This document shows, piece after piece, positions 43,950 through 51,451 of a stretch of DNA of 53,674 nt. The stretch spans positions 1-53,674 of the forward strand of contig CANJVG010000011.1 of the NCBI GenBank assembly GCA_947478005.1. Direction: 5' to 3'. This stretch comes from Bacteroidota bacterium. Its GTDB lineage: Bacteria > Bacteroidota > Bacteroidia > Chitinophagales > LD1. Positions within the stretch are counted from its first letter, which is position 1. The number at the start of each line of letters is the position of its first letter. A program made the position numbers and the translations under genes. The notes beneath the pieces are model-generated. The model had not been told where the DNA came from and made no database searches. It saw only the letters and a program-made list of their open reading frames with translations.

Positions 43950-45923
43950 ATGAACAACAACAAGTCAACCCTTATTATACTATGGTGCGTGCTGATTGCT
44001 GCTGTTTTCTTTGGTTACAAAAACCATTTCAATAATCCTTTTGAATTTGATGACGACCATACCATCGTTTCCAATTTCTATATCCGTGACATCAAGAACA
44101 TACCGCTTTTCTTTACCGATGCCACGACCACCAGTTCACTTCCGGCTAATCAGGCTTATCGCCCGGGCTTGACTATTTTGAACACCATCGATTATTGGTT
44201 GGCAGGCAAACCGGAGCCTGAACCTTTTGTTTACCATGTCCATATCTTCATTTCGTTTATTGTGCTGGGTGTGTTCATCTATTTCTTCTCGCTTAAAATT
44301 TACAATACCGCAGTAAAGAGTGAACTGAACGTATATATTGCATTCCTGACATCTGCGGTATTTCTACTGCACACCGCCAATGCCGAAACCATCAATTACA
44401 TCATCTCGCGTTCTGATGGTTCGAGCACTTTGTTCATCCTCATTTCACTTTGTGTCTTCATTTATTTTAAAGAACTGCGCAAGTATCAACTCTATCTAAT
44501 ACCAATGGCCTGTGCTTTCTTTGTAAAGGAAACGGGTGTATTAATAGGGCCACTGGCTTTTTTGTATCTCTTCCTGTTTGAGCAAAATAACTCGTTGGAA
44601 AATGTAACGAAGCCTAAGACCTGGACAAAGATTCTGATTTCTGTTCTGCCTGCTTTCTTTTTGGGTGCCTTCCTGTTTTGGTTTGCTAAGCACATGACTC
44701 CTAAAACATGGACCGGTGGTGGCGGCACTCCATATCAATATCTCATTACCGAGTTTTTTGTAATGGTTCATTATGTAAAGAACTACTTCCTTCCTTTCGA
44801 TTTGTCGGCTGATACTGATTGGGGATTAGCTTCTCATTGGTACGATGATAAAACGCTGATAGGAATTGCTTTTATTATTTCTACTTTAGTTATTGCTTAT
44901 CGTGCTTCGCTGCAAATGAAGTCTCGGCCAATTGCCTTCGGTATTCTTTGGTTTTATCTATGCCTGTTGCCAACCTCCAGTATTTTCCCTTTTGCCGAAG
45001 TGCTGAACGACCACCGTGTTTTTCTTCCCTACATAGGCTTAACTATTTCCTGCGTTTGGGCTTTGTACCTTCTTTACTTAAAGTATGAAGCTTCGTTGGA
45101 GCGAATTCCTTTTTCAAAAGTTGGAATTGGTTTAGTGATTCTGTTATTCTTCTCGGCACATGTTTATGGTCTACGCACCCGTTGCGAAGTATGGAGCAGT
45201 GGTGAAACCTTATGGTATGATGTAACGCAGAAATCACCGAAGAATGGCAGAGGCTTAATGAACTATGGCAATGTGCTGATGAGTAAGGGCGATTACAAGG
45301 GAGCAGAGGAATATTTTGTTCGGGCGAAAACCGAGTGGCCTTATTACTCCTATATCTTCATCAATCTGGGAGTGCTTTACAACGCACAAGGTAAAGTGGC
45401 AGAGGCTGAAACTAATTTCAAATATGGTATGTCGTTGAATGCTTACAACCCCAACGCCTACTACTATTATTCGAATATGCTGAAAACCAACGGTCGAATA
45501 AGTGAAGCGAAGGCAATGGTTGAACAGGGTCTTAAACTGAGTCCTCGTCATCCTGCGCTTAATACGCTAAATACAGAATTGGCTACAAATCCACTGTATG
45601 CTGCCGAAATAAAAAACAAAACAGAATTGCTCGAAACACTTTGTAAGCAAACGCCTACTCCTGAAAACTATCTCAACCTTAGTTTAGAATATTACAATCA
45701 GGGAAGGTATTTAGATTGTGTACATGCCGCAGAGGAAGCCTTGAAGATTCGCCCTGATTATGATTTGGCATACAATAATATTTGCAGTGCTTATAATAAC
45801 CTGCACGATTGGGATAATGCCATCAAAGCCGGAAAGAAAGCGGTGGAATTAAATCCAACCAACCAATTGGCTAAAAACAATTTGCAGGCGGCTATTGATG
45901 CCAAGAACAACGGAGATAAATAG
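43950..45923 (+). CDS. Multi-spanning membrane protein with C-terminal TPR repeats (TMTC-like)
   Basis: A 657-residue protein. The first two thirds contain about ten membrane helices and the signature of GT-C/TMTC-type glycosyltransferases: 'FEFDDDHTIVSNFYIRD' near the N terminus, 'YRPGLTILNTIDYWLAG', 'FLLHTANAETINYIISRSDG'. The last third (about residues 430-655) holds TPR repeats ('NYGNVLMSKGDYKGAEEYF', 'INLGVLYNAQGKVAEAETNF'). Eukaryotic TMTCs are O-mannosyltransferases. A protein glycosylation role here is inference. ATG 43950 is used. The longer frame begins with a TTG at 43944 six bases earlier. It lies 48 bp before the carbamoyltransferase gene, same strand. Confidence 0.82.
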   Translation: MNNNKSTLIILWCVLIAAVFFGYKNHFNNPFEFDDDHTIVSNFYIRDIKNIPLFFTDATTTSSLPANQAYRPGLTILNTIDYWLAGKPEPEPFVYHVHIFISFIVLGVFIYFFSLKIYNTAVKSELNVYIAFLTSAVFLLHTANAETINYIISRSDGSSTLFILISLCVFIYFKELRKYQLYLIPMACAFFVKETGVLIGPLAFLYLFLFEQNNSLENVTKPKTWTKILISVLPAFFLGAFLFWFAKHMTPKTWTGGGGTPYQYLITEFFVMVHYVKNYFLPFDLSADTDWGLASHWYDDKTLIGIAFIISTLVIAYRASLQMKSRPIAFGILWFYLCLLPTSSIFPFAEVLNDHRVFLPYIGLTISCVWALYLLYLKYEASLERIPFSKVGIGLVILLFFSAHVYGLRTRCEVWSSGETLWYDVTQKSPKNGRGLMNYGNVLMSKGDYKGAEEYFVRAKTEWPYYSYIFINLGVLYNAQGKVAEAETNFKYGMSLNAYNPNAYYYYSNMLKTNGRISEAKAMVEQGLKLSPRHPALNTLNTELATNPLYAAEIKNKTELLETLCKQTPTPENYLNLSLEYYNQGRYLDCVHAAEEALKIRPDYDLAYNNICSAYNNLHDWDNAIKAGKKAVELNPTNQLAKNNLQAAIDAKNNGDK

Positions 45924-45971
45924 AGATTAGTAGATTAGTGAATCGGTTGATTTGTAAAACAAAGTACCCCC

Positions 45972-47729
45972 ATGATAATACTCGGATTTAATTGTTACGG
46001 ACACGACTCGGCAGCGAGTTTGGTGATTGACGGCAAGGTTGTTTTTGCGGTAGAAGAAGAACGCCTGAATCGCAAGAAGCATTATGGCGGCATTCCCGTA
46101 AAAGCCATCCAACAGTGTCTCGATTTTGCTAAAATAGATTTAGCCGATGTTGACCACGTTACCTTTTTCTGGAAACCATCTATCTCTTATTCCAAGGTGC
46201 CGGTTTTTCTTTTCAAGTTCTGGGATAAGATACCAACTCTTCTTCGCGAGCAGCGCAGTTTTACAGTTGAGGAAAATTTGGGTATGCTCAACTATCTGGG
46301 CGATATGAATCGCTTGCCAAAAACACTCAAAGAACTTTTTCCTACCAGCCGACCACACAAGTTTAAGTTTCATCAGTTGGAACATCACCTGTGCCATGCA
46401 GCCAGTGCTTTTTATCCATCACCGTTTCAGGAGGCTGCTATCTTAACGATTGACGGTGCCGGTGAATGGACAACTTCTCTTACCGGATATGGAAAGGGAA
46501 CTCAAATTACAAAGCTGATGGAAGTGGTAACACCCCATTCTTTAGGTGCTTTTTATCAGGCTATATCGCGCCATCTTGGATTTAAATTGATTGAAGGCCC
46601 CGGCAAACTGATGGGCCTGGCATCTTACGGTAAACACAACAGCGAGGAATACATCAAGATGAAACCCTTGGTGAAGTTGACGGATGAAGGTGGTTTTGAA
46701 ATAGACATGAGCTATTTTTGCTACCACTACACCCGCAAAACTCCGGTAACCAAGAAGTTCACCGACCTGTTTGGCCCATCGAAAACGGAAGGGAAGGACT
46801 GGACCGAAAAAGAACTGAATGTGGCCGCAGCAGCGCAGCAGATAGTGGAAGATGTTATTCTGCACATGTGCCGCAAGTTGCGCGATAAAACCAAGAGCGA
46901 GAATATCTGCATAGCCGGTGGTGTTGGACTAAACAGTGTGGCCAATGGATTGATAGCCAAGCATGAGATTTTCAAGAACATCTTTATTCAACCGGCTGCC
47001 GGTGATTCAGGAACGGCCTTGGGAAGTGCCTTATTGTATTATCATCAAACGCTGAATCAGCCACGCAACTTTGTGATGGAAACCGCTTTCCTCGGCAATG
47101 GGTACGAAGAAGCAGCTTATGAGGAGGCTTTAAAGCAATTCGATTTGCCCTACAAACAAACCAAACAGAACTACGCTAAGTTTGCCGCTAAGAAACTGGC
47201 TGAAGGCAAAATCATTGGTTGGTTTCAAGGCAGAATGGAGTTTGGTCCACGTGCTTTAGGCAACCGAAGCATTATCGGCTCGCCATTGGTAAAGGACATG
47301 AAAGAAGTGTTGAATGCCCGCGTTAAGTTTAGGGAAGGGTTCCGTCCTTTTGCGGCTATTGTGCTCGAAGAAGATTGCGGCAAATATTTCGACTGTGCCT
47401 ATCCAAACCCCTACATGCTGCTGGTGTATAATGTGCTGCCCGAATACCTCGGAATGCTGCCTGCTATAACTCACGTAGATAATTCGGTGCGCATTCAAAC
47501 CGTAAACGAAACCGAAAACCCGCAACTGCGCGAGTTGTTAGTGGCCTTTAAAGATGAAACCCAATACTCGGTTTTAGTAAATACATCCTTCAATATACGG
47601 GGCGAACCTATCGTTTGCTCGCCTTATGATGCTGTTCGCAGTTTCTCTTTAGCCGATATCGATTATCTGGTGATGGGCAACTTCGTGGTGGCTAAGAAGG
47701 GCGATGAGCACAGCCTCGATGGATTGTAA
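45972..47729 (+). CDS. NodU/CmcH-family carbamoyltransferase
   Basis: A 585-residue enzyme transferring a carbamoyl group from carbamoyl phosphate to a hydroxyl of an unknown glycan, lipid or antibiotic-like acceptor. It has the N-terminal ASKHA-type domain ('LGFNCYGHDSAASLV', 'VEEERLNRKKHYGGIP') with metal ligands in 'HHLCHAAS' (His138, His139, His142). A C-terminal domain has 'GRMEFGPRALGNRSI' and 'NTSFNIRGEPIVCSPYDA'. All major motifs are intact and the length is typical. The upstream TMTC-like gene (48 bp away) suggests both may modify surface glycans. Cell location: cytosol. Confidence 0.93.
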   Translation: MIILGFNCYGHDSAASLVIDGKVVFAVEEERLNRKKHYGGIPVKAIQQCLDFAKIDLADVDHVTFFWKPSISYSKVPVFLFKFWDKIPTLLREQRSFTVEENLGMLNYLGDMNRLPKTLKELFPTSRPHKFKFHQLEHHLCHAASAFYPSPFQEAAILTIDGAGEWTTSLTGYGKGTQITKLMEVVTPHSLGAFYQAISRHLGFKLIEGPGKLMGLASYGKHNSEEYIKMKPLVKLTDEGGFEIDMSYFCYHYTRKTPVTKKFTDLFGPSKTEGKDWTEKELNVAAAAQQIVEDVILHMCRKLRDKTKSENICIAGGVGLNSVANGLIAKHEIFKNIFIQPAAGDSGTALGSALLYYHQTLNQPRNFVMETAFLGNGYEEAAYEEALKQFDLPYKQTKQNYAKFAAKKLAEGKIIGWFQGRMEFGPRALGNRSIIGSPLVKDMKEVLNARVKFREGFRPFAAIVLEEDCGKYFDCAYPNPYMLLVYNVLPEYLGMLPAITHVDNSVRIQTVNETENPQLRELLVAFKDETQYSVLVNTSFNIRGEPIVCSPYDAVRSFSLADIDYLVMGNFVVAKKGDEHSLDGL

Positions 47730-47765
47730 AATCAATCAGCTCTCAGAATAATTACCTCTCCTTTT

Positions 47766-48242
47766 TTAGATAAGAAGAATACGCGCGCAGCCATTGGCGG
47801 TTACGGTTATTGTTCCGTCCCATAGGCTTTGCGTGGTTTCTACATGGTATGAATATGTGCCTGGCGACAAAGTAAAATTAGCACAGCCCGAAGAGCCGCA
47901 AGGCGGGGATTGACCGGTGTAATAGGATGTAATGTAGCCCACCAGACCATTCACAGTAACCGTAGCATCATTGCCGGCAGCGTTGTAGTAAAACATAGCA
48001 CTGCCATTATACTGGCAGGTGCCGTTGGTAGTATTGGCCAATGGGTTGTAATTAGCTGCCGTATTATCGGTGCAGCCATAAATCCGGCTTATGCAGCTTC
48101 CGTCATTGGTAGTTGCCCGCGAATTATAATTGAGGGCATCGGGGTAGGTACAGCCTATTACTTCTTTTTGACACGAGGAAATAAAACCGATACCAACGAA
48201 TAGAATAGCGGCTGTTAGAAACGAAGGAACTGTTGTTTTCAT
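47766..48242 (-). CDS. Lipoprotein with two Cys-rich GCTDxxAxNY repeats
   Basis: A 158-residue lipoprotein (signal peptide with lipobox 'GFISSC'). Two repeats follow of the type common in secreted Bacteroidota proteins: 'GCTYPDALNYNSRATTNDGSC' reduced to its pattern C..P.A.NY.....DGSC, and a second with 'GCTDNTAANYNPLAN'. A C-terminal half of about 90 residues looks like a small beta-sandwich ('TVTVNGLVGYITSYY', 'GTYSYHVETTQSLWDGTITV'). ATG 48242 is chosen because the signal peptide starts there. The frame is open to 48275. The function is unknown. It converges with the carbamoyltransferase gene. Confidence 0.8.
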   Translation of the reverse strand: MKTTVPSFLTAAILFVGIGFISSCQKEVIGCTYPDALNYNSRATTNDGSCISRIYGCTDNTAANYNPLANTTNGTCQYNGSAMFYYNAAGNDATVTVNGLVGYITSYYTGQSPPCGSSGCANFTLSPGTYSYHVETTQSLWDGTITVTANGCARILLI

Positions 48243-48449
48243 CCTGATGTTTTTAGGGTTTAATGAACCGCACAAAAATGCAGCTCGTTAGCCCAAAGAA
48301 ATTACACATTTCAGGAAAAGTATTACAGTATTCACATGTTCGCCTTTGTTTTTCCCTTACAACAAATGCGCGGCTACATTATCAATTCTCCATTACCCCG
48401 GCTGCTCAATCCGCAATCCGAATTCCCAAATCCGAAATCATAAATCCCA

Positions 48450-50117
48450 TCACTCCTTCACAACCTGCCTCACACTACACCCCTCCTTAGTACCCACCTC
48501 CACAAAATAAACTCCATTGGGCAGATACCTCAAATCAAGCACCTTAGTATAACCCTGTGCCAGGTTGCTCTCCTCGCGCTTATAAATAAGCTGCCCCATA
48601 GCATTGGTAATTGTAAAACTGGCCTCATGTATATCCTCTCCCTTCAAAGCGATAGATAAATCTGAAGTAAAAGGATTAGGCCAAACCTGCATTTGTATTC
48701 CACTGTGGTCTGTGGTCTGTGGTCTATCGTCTACTCCAGTTGACCTTATTGTATCCATACAAAATTTGATTATCCAATAATCAGCAGTAAAATTAGTTGT
48801 ATCCCAATTGGCTTCAGTTTTATAACCACCTATACCCCCTTCTTGGGTTCTTGCTACCGCATAACAGCCGTCTTTTGTTTGTATGGCAAAACTGTTGAAA
48901 CCGCTCCCTGTTGTAAATATTGTTTTATCCCATTGCTTATTGCCGTCAATATCTGTTTTTACCAGCCATGCCTGATAACCACCCAGATTATTTTCCGATT
49001 TATCGCCACCCATATCGGTTGATTGGGAAATCCCGCAGATCAAAAGTCCGCTATCATTAGTTTGAACAATACTTGGCAATATTTCATTATCAGTCCCTCC
49101 AAAATCTCTATCACATATTTTGTCTCCAACAGAATCAATATTTACAATCCAAAAATCCTCCCCTGACAGACCTTTATTATTTTGTGTTTTATCTCCATTA
49201 GCATCTGAATAAGAACTCCCACCTAAGGTGTATCCTCCCGTTGTATTTTTTACTATCATATTGCCAAATTGGTCATCAGATGTTCCTCCATACCGTTTAT
49301 CCCATTCTTTGTTCCCGGTAGAATCAATTTTCACTATCCAATAATCTCCCCAGCCCCAATTGCCTTGCGTTTTATCTCCACTACTGTCGGATGCAGAATA
49401 GCCACCTAAAATATAGCCGCCATCATCTGTTTCTTCTAATGCAGATATTCCATCTTCAGTTGTTCCTCCAAATCTTTTATCCCATTGCTTATTGCCTAAG
49501 GAATCTATTTTTATCACCCAAAAATCATCAGTCGAGTTATCTAAATCCCAATTATCTTGTGTTTTGTCTCCGCTGATTGGTGAATTAGAAAGTCCACCTA
49601 GCAAGTAACCTCTATCTTTGGTTTGCAGCATTGCATAGAGGTTATCATCTAATGTACCTCCAAACACCTTATCCCATTGCTTATTTCCTATAGCATCAAT
49701 CTTAATTATCCAAAAATCGTTACCGCCTCTTCTTGCTTCTGTTTTATCCCCGTTAATAGCGGAATTAGAAATTCCAGCTAACATATAGCCACCATCTAAC
49801 GTTTGCTGTAATGCAGTAAGGACATCGGCACCGCCACCCCCAAATCTTTTATCCCATTGTTTTCCACCCAAAGAATCTGTTTTAACAACCCAGTAATCCA
49901 CATAACCCCAACATGCCTGCGTTTTGTCTCCGCTAATGCCGGATTGAGAATTCCCTCCAAGCAGATATCCTCGATCAATTGTTTGCTTTAAACAAACCAA
50001 CCCATCCTCCGCTTTTCCTCCAAATCTTTTATCCCATTGCTTATGGAAATAAAATGGCTGCGCAATGCCGGAAAAGAAAGAAGTAAGCAAAAATAAAAGC
50101 AGATAGAAGCGGTGCAT
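48450..50117 (-). CDS. Repeat protein with T9SS type A sorting domain
   Basis: A 555-residue secreted protein. The signal peptide (MHRFYLLLFLLTSFFSGIAQ) starts at ATG 50117. The body has about eight repeats of 50-60 residues with 'WDKRFGG', 'TxDGGYxLGGxSxSxISGDKTQ' and 'DYWIVKIDSxGNK', a beta-propeller-like pattern. The last 80 residues ('MQVWPNPFTSDLSIAL' to 'RQVVKE') form a type A sorting domain. No catalytic residue is apparent. The repeat unit resembles the SBBP-type protein at 31489-33102 in style but not in sequence. It is preceded by a long non-coding stretch with repeat arrays. Confidence 0.88.
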   Translation of the reverse strand: MHRFYLLLFLLTSFFSGIAQPFYFHKQWDKRFGGKAEDGLVCLKQTIDRGYLLGGNSQSGISGDKTQACWGYVDYWVVKTDSLGGKQWDKRFGGGGADVLTALQQTLDGGYMLAGISNSAINGDKTEARRGGNDFWIIKIDAIGNKQWDKVFGGTLDDNLYAMLQTKDRGYLLGGLSNSPISGDKTQDNWDLDNSTDDFWVIKIDSLGNKQWDKRFGGTTEDGISALEETDDGGYILGGYSASDSSGDKTQGNWGWGDYWIVKIDSTGNKEWDKRYGGTSDDQFGNMIVKNTTGGYTLGGSSYSDANGDKTQNNKGLSGEDFWIVNIDSVGDKICDRDFGGTDNEILPSIVQTNDSGLLICGISQSTDMGGDKSENNLGGYQAWLVKTDIDGNKQWDKTIFTTGSGFNSFAIQTKDGCYAVARTQEGGIGGYKTEANWDTTNFTADYWIIKFCMDTIRSTGVDDRPQTTDHSGIQMQVWPNPFTSDLSIALKGEDIHEASFTITNAMGQLIYKREESNLAQGYTKVLDLRYLPNGVYFVEVGTKEGCSVRQVVKE

Positions 50118-50450
50118 GTTATTTCTTTTTACATTTTCCAATTCTTCCAAGTTCTCCGAAGGATAATATGGAAGTATAGGACATCGGCATCCTCAAATTT
50201 GTAAGCAAAGACCTTTAAACGAAGCTAAAAATAAATAATTAAGCAGGAGTGTTTATTCAACTGCTTTTGAAGGCACAGACTTCAAAATAGTCATAAGAAC
50301 TTCTAAGTCACCCTGCGGAAGACTTGGAAGAACGCGATTTTGTGGTATTCTCATTCAAGTGTAAAATTAAAACAAAGGCTTTGATTTCCCAAAACCTGTT
50401 TTGTTGATGTTAAAACCGATAATTTGGAGGCAATAACACAGTCTAAATCT
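50118..50450. other. Upstream region of the repeat protein gene, no gene seen
   Basis: About 330 bp of AT-rich DNA before array E. It should contain the promoter of the minus-strand gene at 50117, but no consensus element at correct spacing was found. A minus-strand frame at 50351-50560 enters the array and mirrors its period, so it is not called. Confidence 0.45.
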
Positions 50451-50757
50451 GAAATGGTTATGATAGATGCTATCATAATGATGTTACGAAGTGAAATGGT
50501 TAAGATAGATGCTATCGTAATGATGTTACGAAGTGAAATGGTTACGATAGATGCTATCATAATGATGTTACGAAGTGAAATGGTTACGATCGATGCTATC
50601 GTAATGATGTTACGAAGTAAAATGGTTACGATCGATGCTATCGTAATGATGTTACGAAGTAAAATGGTTACGATCGATGCTATCGTAATGATGTTACGAA
50701 GTGAAATGGTTACGATCGATGCTATCGTAATGATGTTACGAACTGAAATGGTTATTT
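50451..50757. repeat. Seven 42-bp units with internal 21-bp dyad, plus a partial unit (array E)
   Basis: Seven units of exactly 42 bp start at 50451, 50493, 50535, 50577, 50619, 50661 and 50703, followed by a partial unit from 50745. Positions 8-28 of each unit form an inverted repeat, TTACGAT-CGATGCT-ATCGTAA in units 4-7. Unit 1 has the changed but still matching TTATGAT-AGATGCT-ATCATAA. Units 2 and 3 are one mismatch away. A plus frame (50424-50777) reads through with a 14-residue period, but it starts with TTG, and most unit-to-unit changes are non-synonymous. Confidence 0.92.
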
Positions 50758-51176
50758 CGAGTGGAAATGAGAATTAAAGCAGTAAAACCGTGTTCTTTTT
50801 ACAAAGAGAAAAGCTCTGGATTTAGTAAATTATAGTCTTTTTATGGTGAATCGAGACCATTTCACTTCAAATCGCAAGGATAATTTGTTGAATTCAGATC
50901 ATTTCTCTTCTTGATTCGGTCTTAGCGACTCCCATCGAGCGGACGTGTGCTCCATTTAAGTTAAATCGTTGACTGAATGGTTGATGATTTTGTATTTGCC
51001 CAAACTATGAGCTATTATTTCAACTGTAGAAAATTCGAAATGATTTCGTGCATGCGGGTAACACTCTCTTATAACAGACTCTCAATCAAATTATATTTTT
51101 TAAAACGCTATTTTTTCAATGGTTAACTAAATGTCGACAATAAATACTTATAACCACTCTCGCCTTTGATCGCTCG
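50758..51176. other. Gap between arrays E and F with decayed repeat trace
   Basis: No gene was recognised. Near 50855-50920 two stretches beginning GACCATTTC and GATCATTTC lie 42 bp apart. The first matches the reverse complement of the array E unit (ACCATTTCACTTC), so an inverted, decayed continuation of the array is likely. The rest is AT-rich and featureless to me. Confidence 0.5.
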
Positions 51177-51307
51177 CCAAAATCATAGTTGGTTTTGACT
51201 ATTGTAATAATTGGGAGTAACCATAATCATACATGGTTGTAATATTCCGAATAGTAATTGTCGACTTGATGAATGGATGGTTGTAAGGTAACGAATGGTC
51301 GCAGCAG
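51177..51307. repeat. Degenerate tandem array, 21-22 bp period (array F)
   Basis: Six units start at 51177, 51198, 51220, 51242, 51264 and 51286. The best-conserved unit is ACCATAATCATACATGGTTG and related forms with ATAATCATA or AATAGTAATTG cores. Core sequence and period match array A at 7637-7912, some 43 kb away. A possible further decayed unit begins at 51153. Confidence 0.7.
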
Positions 51308-51451
51308 GAGCAATGAATACATGGTTTAAAGTTACAAGAGGCCATAAATTAAACCCTGCATTCTTGTCTTGCTCTTTGTTATAAAGCCTATAATCCCGAA
51401 CAACAGTAATAGAAGATGTTTAATAACCGTAAGGACTACCTCTTTCGGATA

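Noticed and set aside
50424-50777. Open frame of 117 codons with a 14-residue repeat, and a minus-strand frame at 50351-50560
   Set aside because: They follow the 42-bp period of array E. The plus frame starts with TTG, and unit-to-unit differences are mostly non-synonymous.
7637-51307. Possibility that the arrays are CRISPR
   Set aside because: Units are contiguous without unique spacers between constant repeats, lengths are too short, and there are no cas genes in the window.
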